Assembly: GCF_001039355.2 (NCBI RefSeq)
Contig: NW_019775473.1
Coordinates: 135,590 to 199,589 of the forward strand
DNA from: Lingula anatina
Lineage: Eukaryota > Brachiopoda > Lingulata > Lingulida > Lingulidae
Direction of reading: 5' to 3'
DNA: 64,000 bases
Part shown: positions 25,081 to 38,359 of the stretch, piece after piece
Position numbering within the stretch: position 1 is the stretch's first letter
Layout: each line of letters opens with the position of its first letter
The notes under the pieces: generated by a model
Database searches by the model: none
Told to the model about the DNA's origin: nothing
What the model saw: the letters and a program-made list of their open reading frames with translations, nothing else
Position numbers and translations under genes: made by a program

Positions 25081-28000
25081 ATCTACGCGAAAAAAATGGA
25101 CCATATCAATATTTGACTCAGTCTGTGGGCGAACTAGCAAACGCGGTTTCGATGCAGATTAAAAAAATAACTAATAGATGCTTTAAACAAAATGATATTA
25201 TTGTGAATCAGATGAAAATAACCAAGCAATACAGAAGGTTTGTTTATAATTGCAAAATTGAAAACAATTACAGTGTTATTGTCCAATAAATGACATTCTT
25301 TCTGTTTATATCGGATCCTAAAAGGCTGAAAACTTCAAGCTAGGCGTATGTGCCAAGGCTTTTCAAAAGCAAATCGATGAGTGTTTGAAGTTTTAAAGAG
25401 GCTTTTTTATTTGCTCTCAAAATGTCTTTTTGAGTTGTTGGCTGATCTCTAAAATAAACCTTTAAAAATGTTTTCGTTTTCGACTTATAAGTGATCTACT
25501 GAAGTGCGTTTTAAAAATACTTAGCTCAAGACGCGAAACAGTCGAAACAGTTACGAGTTGCAAAGTTGAAGGGGCGTCGTAATCCCAAGGGCAAACGGGA
25601 TTAAACGTCATTTACATATACTTCAGTTATGAAGTAAAAAGGCGACATGCCATTTAATTTGAAGAGTTTGAAGCTTACATTTTCGAGAGTGATTTTCTAT
25701 TAAGTAGTCCTTACATTTTTAGGATCTTCGAATGTAAACCAATTTGTGACACAAATAGCAGATTAAGGTAAATCAACAGAATTAGCACCTGTTCTTTCCG
25801 CTCATACATGTTTTTTTCTTCAAAGCATTTCCACTCCCTTTCTACAAAGTAAAATGTAAAATATTAGTCAAAGAATTTGACGCATATATTTTGCTTCTCG
25901 TTTTCAAAGTAAAAAAAAAAAAAAAATGCCCAGACAGTGTCAGCGATCTTTTCTTTATATTGTTTTGACATCACACCTATATTATATGCATATAGGATTA
26001 AAATAAATAATTCGACTGAATCAACTCGACATCTCACTTTGAAAAACAGGGTTACTATTGAGCCCTGTTTCCGCGAAAGCACCATTCACGTGTTCAAGGT
26101 CAATGAATGGTGGATCGAAACGTAGTGTTTGAGTTTCATTAGTTGGTGTATTAGTTTAGATAAACGACTTTGTCATTTTTTTACTATATAGGCCTGCAAC
26201 TTTTCCAGCAATAAGAATATGAACTGCCCAAGATGCGAATATGGCAGTGGTATCTAAATATGGGGTTTTATTATGTAAACGACAATACGTTTGCCAGTAA
26301 AAGATCATTGAAGCAATTAATTTTTTTCTTAACAATTCAGGTTTAACCTGACCAACTATTCAAGGATAAACTTTCTCTAACAGGAACATGATCAGAGGTG
26401 AATATCTACAATATATGCTGCATTTATCATTTATCCATAAGCCGACAAATTGTCTCAATGTTTCACCATCAACGTGGATGTCAAAATGCTATTTGATCGT
26501 TTAGAAACAAAATACCCTCACTGTGTTTGTTGCGCCAGCTCTGCCGGTAGCCTCTCACCTATGGCAATTTCTTTTCTATTTTTTCTTTTTTTTTGGGGGG
26601 AGGGGGGGGGGGCAGCCCTCAAAATTTAATCTTCAAATATCATTCATAAGCGCTCTCTTAAAATGAAGATTATATTGGCCCCTCTTTGAGTTCGAATGCC
26701 AACATTGCACCCCAGTTTTTGAACATGAAAACTCCGAGCTCCACAAACTTTATTGAGTTGAGTTTGGTCCAGAGAACTTAGCGGACGATTGAGCACAATT
26801 CTATAGAAACAATATGTGATTCTTACCAGGCAGCTAGTCTCCTTTATAAAGGGCTTCTGGCTATAACCAATAAGTTGCAGGAATCTCTTCAACTTCTTGC
26901 TATAACTAAGCAACCTTTACATCGAACAATTGAACTGACTTAAAACCTTAAAAGTTGCAGTTTTGGCTTACTGCCATTCTTGGAGTATAGGCCACCAACG
27001 AGTATAGGCCACCTTCCACGTTTTGTGCTGTTCTGTCTGGTTGTTTCCAGTTCATCCCAAGTCTCCTTCTTTGGGTGTTTCTCCATGTAAATTATTGTAA
27101 TACATTGTGTCAGCTGTATCGGTTGCTGCCATAGCGATCACCTGTCACCCATAGCACAATCTGAACAACGACGAGGCCAACTGCTACATTCAGAGCACTG
27201 GTGTGTCAACATTTCACATACCATATTTTAAAGAGACAAATGATATAGGAGTTGGCGATTTCTGAAACAGCCCGTACCCTAAAGCGACAAGAGCAGGGGT
27301 GGATTTCACATGATTGAGCTAACAATTCAGAATTTCTTATTCTTTAAACAGAAATATCAGTTGTGCGTGTCTGACATTTCCTGTTATTAATATGACACAA
27401 TTTGCATCTATCATAATTTAACAATAATCCTCCGAGAAATCATTTGCGCACACAGGCAAATTGTGCGATCGATCACTCATCGACTGTAGAAGTTATCCCT
27501 CAATTTGCATTACTCTCAATCCATAGATTTATGAATATAACCACCTTTGTTGACTGTCGATTCAGAACAAACATTTACAGCAATATAGATTAAGTCCTCA
27601 TAAGGTGTTTGGAACTTGATGTATTTTTACTTTGGAATTTATCAATACTTGTGTAAGTTGTGTAGTACAGTACATGTGGTTACTTGAAAAAAAAAAAAAA
27701 AAAAAAAAAAAAAAGAAAAGAAAAAAAAACCAGTACCAGTTGGTTATGCACATCTTTTACACCTTCAATTCTAACAGTTCTCAAATATCCGTATACGAGG
27801 TACATTATATCGTTGTCCCCACTTGGCATTATTGATCAGAGTGTGAGAAAGGCGGACATGAACTTTTATGCCCGTGCTTAAATAGGCCTTTGGGATGTTA
27901 ATTCGTGCTCTACACATGGTCTGCGCTTTCGTAATGATGTATTTTAAATTCGAAGTTTTAGTTCTGTGAACCGGTCACAATCTGTCAATCGAGCATGTCC

Positions 28001-28842
28001 TGTTTGCAAACTCAAAAAAATAAACAAACAAACAGATAGATAAATAATTCGAAAAATGAATAAATAAATCGACAGAAAAAACAAATAAATAATTTGGCAA
28101 AATGAGACCAAGTTTTCTTAGTTCTTAGTTCTCTTCTCGCCGAATAGGTAACGTTTTGGGTGATATCTGTTTCAAAAGCATAGAGACACAACAATGAATC
28201 TGGTTAGAATGGCACTTATTAATATTGCTGCACGCATATCCGTTAGGAAGTTGTTAATCATTGTCAATGCGTATGGCAAGACGTTATATACTGTACACGC
28301 ATGATATAATGCCTATTCAGTCTAAATACAGTCTTACCCCTAACTTAAAGTCCTTTAAATCTTCCCAGAGTAATCTTGAAAATGAAATAGTGTGTCTGAG
28401 GAGATGGCGTTCGTGATTTCACACAAAAACATCCGTTCTTTAAATATTTGCGTTAATGAAATAATGAATGTACCAAGTTTGTAACAGCGCTACGAACCGC
28501 TCCTAGACCGGCCGATTACGTGCAAAATGACATCCTTTCTGACGTAATAAGTGGGGCAATAATTCATTCCTTTGCTTAACAAGTCTTAAATCCCCATCAA
28601 GTGACTGACAAATATTTGTCTTTTGAAGGTCTCTTTAATATTAAATCGATATCGAAGTAAGTGTGGACAGGCACATAAAAGTGGGGTGTCAGAGGAGAAA
28701 AAAAAAGAGAGAAGAAAACGATGCCATCATTTAAAGATTGACGTGGCAATACAGTACAACTGCATTTTATACACGAATTAGTAAATGATAAGATGGACGT
28801 AAAGATAAATAATCTGCAGGTAAAGGTCACAATGAGATTGTC

Positions 28843-28852
28843 GATAAATAAG

Positions 28853-28895
<43 letters not shown>

Positions 28896-28898
28896 ATA
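28843..28898 (+). repeat. (AAAT)n microsatellite, end of 6.4-kb copy A
   Basis: Tetranucleotide AAAT tract; the counterpart in copy B is at 35240-35296 with a slightly different register and length. Confidence 0.93.
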
Positions 28899-28926
28899 TA
28901 ATTTTAAGGTCAGGTCATAAGGACTA

Positions 28927-28927
28927 C
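28927..28927. other. Single-base N at the junction of the two 6.4-kb copies
   Basis: A lone N between GGACTAC and ACAGGGCACGG marks the exact boundary between copies A and B, the same arrangement as at 18369. Confidence 0.9.
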
Positions 28928-30166
28928 NACAGGGCACGGAGTTAAGAGTCGGTCATAAAGGAAGCGCGAGGCCCGGGGACTATTTTCGTAAATGCGTAAA
29001 AGGGTGACATATAAACTACAAATAAACTAAAACTGCAATATTTTCTTCGTGCGGATTCCTCGGAGCCGAGTCTCTTAGGTGTAATGTATTGCTACAGTTT
29101 CATCAAGCAAACTAAACAAGCCCGCAAAACATGGTAACATATGGGATTTTCTGTTAAACAATTTATACCGTATAATTTGTGAGTAACTTCGTACAGGTGA
29201 ACAAAAGTGTGAAAAATATTCGTAAAGAGTTGGAGACAAACGTGCGTGTATGTTTTTGTCCAATTTTATACTCAATTCAACATAACAGACCAAACGAAAG
29301 AGTGACGAATTACAGCAGTGTCTTACGTCGTTTAAGATGCATATTATGCTGTCTTTATTTAAGGAGAAACGAAAAAATATCCGGATAGCAAATCTATTCC
29401 AATAATATTCGAGCAAATGTACGAGAGAGAGAGAGAGAGACTAGTCAGTGTTTGTTTGTTAACGAAAATTGTTATGATTGCTGTCCTTGAAGGACAAAGA
29501 AAACAAGTGCAGGAAGACAAATAAAACAATGGGATTACGTGTCCTGCAGGACTACTTGTCAAGGTAAATTAAAGCATTGTCACAATGTAAAATAACAGTC
29601 CGTCGGACGTCATAGCCCGTTATGGTGTGATTGGAACGTTCCATAGCCAGACCGTCGTACTCAGACTGTTCTTTTAAACCCTGAAGATTAAATACTTATT
29701 TTAGGGGATTAATATATATTTCAGAACTTAAAAATATTGCCTTTCCCCCTTTATGGGGTTTGGCAATGATATATAAACACTGAAAATTGATCGTTTTAAG
29801 GAAAATAAATAAAAATGGTTGAAGCACGACAGTGCAGGAACGATAGTTGCAAATACCTCCTTTTACTTGAAATTCAACACAGCTTTTATGGCCTTCATGT
29901 TTAACTGCTTAATTATCACCATATCTCACCAATTAGGATCAAAGAGTGTCGACAAAGGCCATAAAAGATAACTTTCAACTTCAATTTTACTTTTTCACGA
30001 CGGTCCGAAGACGGCGACGTTCTGAGACCGTGACGCAGGTCTCGTCGTCGTTCCCATTCCCAACTGTCAACCCTGGGAAAATATTGACTCTGCTTGCTTC
30101 TGATTGGAGTATCCTTCAAGCCTGAAGTGGCAGCTTTGCGGCAGGCAGAGTAGCGAGTTCAACAAG

Positions 30167-30274
30167 ATGGCAGTGGTTAGAGTGTTTATCTCTCAACAGA
30201 ACGAGACCATTATACTTTTACAGCTACAGTTTGAGACAGAAAAAATGTCCGAAAATGGGGTTCGGTTCTTTTAG
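30167..30274 (+). CDS. Candidate short reading frame or first exon, copy B
   Basis: Identical reading frame and start context to 23721-23828, within the low-divergence patch 29555-30300. Confidence 0.22.
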   Translation: MAVVRVFISQQNETIILLQLQFETEKMSENGVRFF

Positions 30275-31149
30275 AGACGATGAGAAGTTTACAGTTACAA
30301 TGTTTCATTTATTGTATTAAAACAAATATTGAAACAACGTTTTTCCTTCTTAGGATTAAAGAGCAGACGTCATAATCGTTAAATGGTTTCCTTTAGAGAA
30401 AATTTGTACTACATGTTAGAAATACAGATTAATCAATTAGTGTCCTTGTTGAGAAACTTAAGGTTAACTTGATTGTTTAATTTTTTTGAAAAAACTTAAG
30501 GTAAACATAACAGTTAAATATTTTTCGCGAAATGTCATTAACTGTATTCGAATGTTTCACTTCTCCCTTTATATTGACAACAGGGATACGCACACGCCTC
30601 TGAATAAGAATATCATGAGAGAGATACTAAAATATTTTGTCGAGACTTTCATAATATTAAAATTTCAGTCATCATTTAGATTCTCAATTTTAATATATAT
30701 TCGATCTTCTAAAGATGTTGGTATCCACGGTTAAACAAAAAGGAAACGATTTAAAGAGGTTGGAAAATGTTCTGGAAATATAACTTTGAATGGTGCATCT
30801 ACGAAACAAAGGTTTTTGATATTTTATTGTTCATTGAATGTGTTTTACGAAATCATCTACATATCATTTCACTGACCTTTGCATAAATATTATCCAGTAC
30901 TTCTTTAAGAATCATCATCAAGCAGAAAGCGCATACAATTCCTATATGTTTATTGTGTTGTGTTGGAATGACCTCCAAGCATGCCTTTACCATAGGCTTT
31001 ATAAAAATTATTCCAACAAAAACGGCAAAATATAAATAGTATTTTCGGCTCATTTTATTATTATTACTATTATTATTATTTTATTTTATTTCAGTCTTTT
31101 AAAATTCAAAATTAAACAGCAATCGGATTAGAATCCGTGGCTTTGGAGA

Positions 31150-31545
31150 ATTGGCCGAGTAATTTAAATGCCACCCTGCTTAGTCACTAGCTACCCTACT
31201 ACTGTAGATTGAAAGTTCCCTTGCTATAAGCCAGCTATGTTATTAGTTAGCTGGTCAGCAAATGACTTTTGCTAGTCTGCTTCATGTAGCTAGTATTCTA
31301 GCTAGTTAGTTAGGTTGTTAGGCAACAAGCTGGTGCAGAGGCTGCTTAGCAAGCAAGCTAGTCAACTAGCTGGTAAACTAGCCTTTCAACTAGTAGCTAA
31401 TTCGTCAATGTACTAGCTGGCACACTAAGCAACAAATTGTTACGTTGGTCACTTAACAAGCAAGGAAGTTGGTAAACGCTAGTCAGCTTATAAGGTCACC
31501 ACGAAGGAGGACAAGGAGGAAGACATGTTGCTAGCAAGCTAGAAA
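31150..31545 (+). repeat. GCTAG/CTGGT-rich degenerate repeat zone, copy B
   Basis: Same zone as 24700-25080, but with more substitutions and indels between copies than the neighbouring sequence (for example around 31200-31300), as expected for a repeat-prone tract. Confidence 0.55.
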
Positions 31546-34500
31546 GAATATCTACGCGAAAAAATGGACCATATCAATATTTGACTCAGTCTGTGGGCGA
31601 ACTAGCAAACGCGGTTTCGATGCAGATTAAAAAAAAAACTAATAAATGATTTAAAGAAAATGATATTACTGTGAATCAGATGAAAATAACCAAGCAATAC
31701 AGAAGGTTTGTTTATAATTGTAAAATTGAAAACAATTACGGTGCTATTGTCCAATAAATGACATTCTTTCTGTTTATATCGGATCCTAAAAGGCTGAAAA
31801 CTTCAAGCTAGGCGTATGTGCCAAGGCTTTTCAAAAGCAAATCGATGAGTGTTTGAAGTTTTAAAGAGGCTTTTTTATTTGCTCTCAAAATGTCTTTTTG
31901 AGTTGTTGGCTGATCTCTAAAATAAACCTTAAAAAATGTTTTCGTTTTCGACTTATAAGTGATCTACTGAAGTGCGTTTTAAAAATACTTAGCTCAAGAC
32001 GCGAAACAGTCGAAACAGTTACGAGTTGCAAAGTTGAAGGGGCGTCGTAATCCCAAGGGCAAACGGGATTAAACGTCATTTACATATACTTCAGTTATGA
32101 AGTAAAAAGGCGACATGCCATTTAATTTGAAGAGTTTGGAGCTTACATTTTCGAGAGTGATTTTCTATTAAGTAGTCCTTACATTTTTAGGATCTTCGAA
32201 TGTAAACCAATTTGTGACACAAATAGCAGATTAAGGTAAATCAACAGAATTAGCACCTGTTCTTTCCGCTCATACATGTTTTTTTTCTTCAAAGCATTTC
32301 CACTCCCTTTCTACAAAGTAAAATGTAAAATATTAGTCAAAGAATTTGACGCATATATTTTGTTTCTCGTTTTCAAAGTAAAAAAAAAAATGCCCAGACA
32401 GTGTCAGCGATCTTTTCTTTATATTGTTTTGACATCACACCTATATTATATGCATATAGGATTAAAATAGATAGTTCGACTGAATCAACTCGACATCTCA
32501 CTATGAAAAACAAGGTTACTATTGAGCCCTGTTTCCGCGAAAGCACCATTCAAGTGTTCAAGGTCAATGAATGGTGGATCGAAACTTAGTGTTTGAGTTT
32601 CGTTAGTTAGTGTATTAGTTTAGATAAACGACTTTGTCATTTTTTTACTATATTGGCCTGCAACTTTTCCAGCAATAAGAATATCAACTGCCCAAGATGG
32701 CAGTGGTATCTAAATATGGGGTTTTATTATGTAAACGACAATACGTTTGCCAGTAAAAGATCATTGAAGCAATTAATTTTTTTCTTAACAATTCAGGTTG
32801 AACCTGACCAACTATTTAAGGATAAACTTTCTCTAACAGCAACATGATCAGAGGTGAATATCTACAATATATGCTGCATTTATCATTTATGCATAAGCCG
32901 ACAAATTGTCTCAATGTTTCACCATCAACGTGGATGTCAAAATGCTATTTGATCGTTTAGAAACAAAATACCCTCACTGTGTTTGTTGCGCCAGCTCTGC
33001 CGGTAGCCTCTCACCTATCGCAATTTCTTTTCTTTTTTTTTCTTTTTTTTTTTTGGGGGGGGGGGGGGAGCCCTCAAAATTTAATCGTCAAATATCATTC
33101 ATAAGCGCTCTCTTAACATGAAGCAACACTGCACCCCAATTTTTTAAAAAATGATAACTCCGAGCTCCACAAACTGATACTGAGTTGCGTTTGGTCCAGA
33201 GAGATTAACGGACGATTGAACACAATTCCATTGTGACAATATGTAATTCTTAACAGGCAGCTAGTCTCCTTTATAAAGGGCTTCTGGCTATAACCAATAA
33301 GTTGCTAGAATCTCTTCAACTTCTTGCTATAACGAAGCAACCTTTACATCGTACAATTGAACTTAAACCTTAAAAGTTGCAGTTTTAACTTATTGCCATT
33401 CTTGGAGTATAGGCCACCAACGAGTATAGGCCATCTTCCCCGTTTTGTGCTGTTCTGTCTGGTTGTTTCCAGTTCATCTCAAGTCTCCTTCTTTGGGTGT
33501 TTCTCCATGTAAATTATTGTATCACATTGTGTCAGCTGTATCGGTTGCTGCCATAGCGATCACCTGTCGCCCATAGCACAATCTGATCAACGACGAGGCC
33601 AACTGCTACATTCAGAGAACTGGTGTGTCAACATTTCACATACCATATTTTAAAGAGACAAATGATATAGGAGCTGGCGATTTCTGAAACAGCCCGTACC
33701 CTAAAGCGACAAGAGCAGGGGGATTTCACATAACTGAGCTAATAATAAAGATTTTCATAACTTTAAACAGAAATATAAGTTGTGTGTGTCTGACATTTCC
33801 TGTTATTAATATGACACAATTTGCATCTATCATAATTTAACAATAATCCTCCGAGAAATCATTTGTGCACACAGGCAAAAAGTACGATCGATCACTCATC
33901 GACTGTAGAAGTTATCCCTCAATTTGCATTACTCTCAATCCATAGATTTATGAATATAACCACCTTTGTTGACTGTCGATTCAGAACAAACATTTACAGC
34001 AATATAAATTAAGTCCTCATAAGGTGTTTGGAACTTGAGGTATTTTTACTTTGGAATTTATCAATACTTGTGTAAGTTGTGTAGTACAGTACATGTGGTT
34101 ACTTGAAAAAAAAAAAAAAAAAAACAGTACCAGTTGGTTATGCACATCTTTTACACCTTCAATTCTAACAGTTCTCAAATATCCGTATACGAGGTACATT
34201 ATATCGTTGTCCCCACTTGGCATTATTGATCAGAGTGTGAGAAAGGCGGACATGAACTTTTATGCCCGTGCTTAAATAGACCTCTGGGATGTTAATTCGT
34301 GCTCTACACATGGTCTGCGCTTTCGTAATGATGTATTTTAAATTCGAAGTTTTAGTTCTGTGAACCGGTCACAATCTGTCAATCGAGCATGTCCTGTTTG
34401 CAAACTCAAAAAAATAAACAAACAAACAGATAGATAAATAATTCGAAAAATGAATAAATAAATCGACAGAAAAAACAAATAAATAATTTGGCAAAATGAG

Positions 34501-35238
34501 ACCAAGTTTTCTTAGTTCTTAGTTCTCTTCTCGCCGAATAGGTAACGTTTTGGGTGATATCTGTTTCAAAAGCATAGAGACACAACAATGAATCTGGTTA
34601 GAATGGCACTTATTAATATTGCTGCACGCATATCCGTTAGGAAGTTGTTAATCATTGTCAATGCGTATGGCAAGACGTTATATACTGTACACGCATGATA
34701 TAATGCCTATTCAGTCTAAATACAGTCTTACCCCTAACTAAATGTCCTTAAAATCTTCCCAGAGTAATCTTGAAAATGAAATAGTGTGTCTGAGGAGATG
34801 GCGTTCGTGATTTCACACAAAAACACTCGTTCTTTAAATATTTGCGTTAATGAAATTTTGAATGTACCAAGTTTGTAACAGCGCTACGAACCGCTCCTAG
34901 ACCGGCCGATTACGTGCAAAATGACATCCTTTCTGACGTAATAAGTGGGGCAATAATTCACTCCTTTGCTTAACAAGTCTTAAATCCCCATCAAGTGACT
35001 GACAAATATTTGTCTTTTGAAGGTCTCTTTAATATTAAATCGATATCGAAGTAAGTGTGGACAGGCACATAAAAGTGGGGTGTCAGAGGAGAAAAAAAAA
35101 GAGAGAAGAAAACGATGCCATCATTTAAAGATTGACGTGGCAATAGAGTACAACTGTATTTTATACACGAATTAGTAAATGATAAGATGAACATGAAGAT
35201 AAATAATCTGCAGGTAAAGGTCACAATGAGATTGTCGA

Positions 35239-35293
<55 letters not shown>

Positions 35294-35903
35294 ATATAAT
35301 TTTAAGGTCAGGTCATGAGGACTGCTCAATATCTTCGTTCAATTTGGGCAATCTGTATACATGAGACTGATCCATTTAATATTGAAAATTCAGTCTTAAT
35401 GTTTTTTTCCGCAATAGGCCACATGGTTTGAATATATATTCTTGGCATAGCCAGGTAGTTTGCCCATTGTTTCTAAATAAGTAAGCGTTTCAGCCTTTTT
35501 GTTATAAACATATCCAAGTTTACAGTTTACCTAATTTCCATACTTTAGACCCACTTTTGTTTAAACAAGAATGCAGGCGAATAAATCATTGCCTCAGACT
35601 TTAACTGAATTGCGAATGCACATTGCATGATTCTCGTCCAAACATGCGGTTCACGTGCTGGACAAAATACGTAGACAACAAAGATATTCTGTTAAGAGGA
35701 CATCAAAAGAAAAAAGATCAACTGAAAGAAAACAGACTGATCAGTAATGCACAAACGGTTTTCCCCTAAATTAGAAGTTTTTACCCTGGACTAAATGGAG
35801 GCAGCATTAAAACCGGATTTACTCAAAAACGGAATAGATTCATTGACGATCAAATCACAAAAAGCACCCCACCCCTTCCCATAGCACCTTAAAAAGTTGA
35901 ATC

Positions 35904-36026
35904 CCAATAATATTCGAGCAAATGTACATGAGAGAGAGAGAGAGAGAGAGAGACTAGTCAGTGTTTGTTTGTTAACGAAAATTGTTATGATTGCTGTCCT
36001 TGAAGGACAAAGAATACAAGTGCAGG
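35904..36026 (+). repeat. Third, partial copy of a segment of the 6.4-kb repeat
   Basis: About 120 bases from CCAATAATATTCGAGC to AATACAAGTGCAGG match 22937-23067 and 29398-29510, including a (GA)n tract of different length. Both flanks are unrelated to the other copies. In one diagnostic place it agrees with copy A (AGAATACAAG) rather than copy B (AGAAAACAAG). Confidence 0.85.
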
Positions 36027-36542
36027 TGAATTCTGGTCGGCTGATGACGTAATAGAGCCTATACCCAATCTAACAACGTTTGGTTGTGAACTGTGACTGA
36101 AGTATCTCAAGCTTAAGGAAGCAAATGGAGCAAATAACAAAGCTGAATACTGCTACCTGAAACGTTTGTTTCTGGATGTGTGCCATAATGCTCTATTAGG
36201 TTAAAGCACAACAAGAAAATCCGTACCTGTGAAAAGTTTCGGCACATGGATTTTCTTTTTTTTCCTCCAGATTTAAAGTCACTAATTGGCAGGGTTTCAT
36301 CGGTATCACACGAAACTGTGTTGAAACAATTGGCATCATAATCATTTTTATAAATGAGTTTCTTGCTGGCTTTCTTTAACTTAATATGGGTTAATTTAAC
36401 TAAATCTACATGTACATGTGACTGATAATACAATTCAATGATCTGTTTTAGATGACATAAGACCAAAAGATTGCTTTGAGAAAATGAACAATATGTACTT
36501 CACACCCTGTGTTGATTTTCACCGTGACATTTTATTTTGCAG

Positions 36543-36603
36543 CTTCAGGCAACTCTCAAGGGAAAACAACAATTTTAAACAAGTTTCTTGGCAAACGTAT
36601 AAG
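36543..36603 (+). CDS. Candidate P-loop exon (possible NTPase fragment)
   Basis: Acceptor TTTATTTTGCAG and donor ATAAG/GTACGA bracket 61 bases. Read in the frame that starts with two bases, they give SGNSQGKTTILNKFLGKRI. GNSQGKTT matches the Walker A consensus GxxxxGK[ST], followed by a hydrophobic helix start and LNKFLG as in many P-loop GTPases and NACHT-type ATPases. A possible 19-base exon in matching phase lies at 36709-36727 (after TGTTTCCAG, before GTACGAG). No Walker B or other domain was found nearby, so this may be an isolated exon of a larger gene, a gene relic or chance. Confidence 0.35.
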
Positions 36604-37600
36604 GTACGAAAAAGTCTGCTGCCTCCGTCTGGCAAATCAAGTAATCAGTTTTTGCAATCTGTTTCTGAGAGTCGTAACCTTGGTACTTAAACAACGCGCC
36701 TGTTTCCAGACTTTCATGGCAACTTAAGGTACGAGCAAGCATTTTTTTCTGTGCTCCAAAGATTTAATAGACATATCGTTTACATAAGTCTTTTGACGAC
36801 AGACGATTGAGCTAGCTGATAATGAAGAAAGGGCATCGATGAAAAACTTAAGTGGTAACTCAAATACAAAATATCTGCAGCAGAATGATTGACGGGAGAA
36901 AACAAAGAACGCCTTCAGTGTAGGGAGAGAGGAAAAACACGAATAAATAAAATAATAACAAAATAACATTTTAGAGTAAGCGAGACTTTAAGTCGAAAAA
37001 TTAATAAGCACGTTTCTCTACAGCTGGTCGGATGACTTGAACCCAATAATCTGATTGTTTTTATACCACCCAACAACATCCTCTGGGTCTCCCCTAAATT
37101 CGCGCACATAATCAACAGTCCGATTAACCGTCATACATTCACCTTTGGGTTTTGCTTAAAAAATAGTCCTGTAACCGGTTATATCGTATTTAGCGTCTCA
37201 ATGAGTAGCAAAGTGACAGGAATACGCAAAAATCGTTTCCCGACACTCCTACCGTCGGCACGAACCCGTTGAGACGCGCGTACTCGTTAGTCTGCCCCCT
37301 TTCAGAGAGGGTCTTTTGCCGCGGTGGTTTCGTCATTCCTTCTGAGAAGATACCTCTACACATTTTGCATTCGGTTTAAGGTGAGACTGCCAATTTTTCT
37401 TGCATCAGTGCAGGGTGGATTGCTCTATCCGACCCCTACAACGCTTTCCTGGAACATTTGGGAGGGATTTCAGTTTGTTTGATTCCATCAAGGGCTGACT
37501 GTCTACTCTTCCTGCTTGGAGGCGGCAGGGCGGAGACAGAGAGGTGCTTTAACGAGCAGAACTGTGACATTTAGCGACACGGGACTAGTGTAAACTTTTG

Positions 37601-37670
37601 ATGTCTACCATCACACCTGGGTTCGGAGATAGCGTGCGCTATAAGAAGTTTCAAGGGCTTTGCGAGTCAG
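37601..37670 (+). CDS. Candidate first coding exon (not recognised)
   Basis: ATG followed by 23 codons (MSTITPGFGDSVRYKKFQGLCE) ends at GAGTCAG before donor GTAGGT (phase 1). The preceding 350 bases (37230-37590) are GC- and CpG-richer than the surroundings, as in a promoter. The start context is weak (T at -3) and no second exon was identified. Confidence 0.28.
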
Positions 37671-37917
37671 GTAGGTCTGTACATGTAGTTGCTGCACTGT
37701 CGTGTACCGAGTGCCCTAAAGCGTGGCGTGCTTCAATCGTTTGGCATCATTTCAACTTCAAAACACTAAAAAAAATGTAAATCCATATTTTTTGGGATGT
37801 CTGCATGTGAGTCCAGCACTTCCAGATTTATCTCTCCCTTTGTCTTTCTCTCATTCTTTCTTGCCCTCTCGTTTTCTCTCTTTCGTTCTCTCTCTCCCTC
37901 TCGTTTTTCCTCTCTTA

Positions 37918-37931
37918 CACACACACAAACA

Positions 37932-37962
<31 letters not shown>
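37918..37962 (+). repeat. (CA)n microsatellite after a CT-rich tract
   Basis: CT-rich sequence (37830-37915) leads into an interrupted CA tract. A GT tract follows at 38323-38355. Confidence 0.9.
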
Positions 37963-38321
37963 TTTCTCTCTGTTACGTACAGGATCCATTTCTTAGCCCT
38001 GCAGGTTGCCTAGTTATGGGAATTTGACTACCGTTGTCGAACTAAAAACAGATGCTGATACATCTGAGGTGCATCTAGCATAAATAATATGGCCCCTATG
38101 TCAAGATATATGAAGGTACTGCACCCACCTGACGTTTATCAATGTAAATAGGTTGAATAAATTCTGTTTTCGCATGGTCTGATATGTATTTTGCGTGTGG
38201 GAAGTGCACTTGTAATACGGTGAACATTTATGTATATCATCTCTTGTAAATTGGCAAAAGGTGAGAATCGAAAATTACACATAATTGCGTTTGGGATGTT
38301 TCAAAGAATGCTTATTATGTG

Positions 38322-38359
<38 letters not shown>

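Larger units (their letters stand above)
22463..28926 (+). repeat. Copy A of a 6.4-kb duplicated segment
   Basis: Begins ACAGGGCACGGAGTTAAGAG and ends GGTCATAAGGACTAC directly before the N at 28927. The same order of sequence recurs at 28928-35325. It contains a (GA)n tract near 22964, a poly-A/AAAG tract at 27687-27730, a GCTAG/CTGGT-rich zone at 24700-25080 and an (AAAT)n tract at 28848-28898. No convincing multi-exon gene was seen in it. Confidence 0.92.
28928..35325 (+). repeat. Copy B of the 6.4-kb duplicated segment
   Basis: Starts with the identical ACAGGGCACGGAGTTAAGAG and ends at GGTCATGAGGACTGC. It differs from copy A by scattered substitutions, shorter simple repeats (GA tract at 29424, poly-A at 34106) and small indels. 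Long patches, for example 29555-30300, are almost identical to copy A while others are clearly diverged. Confidence 0.92.

Noticed and set aside
25937-26125. Open frame shared by both 6.4-kb copies (also 32401-32589)
   Set aside because: Most differences between copies change the amino acid, as expected for non-coding DNA.
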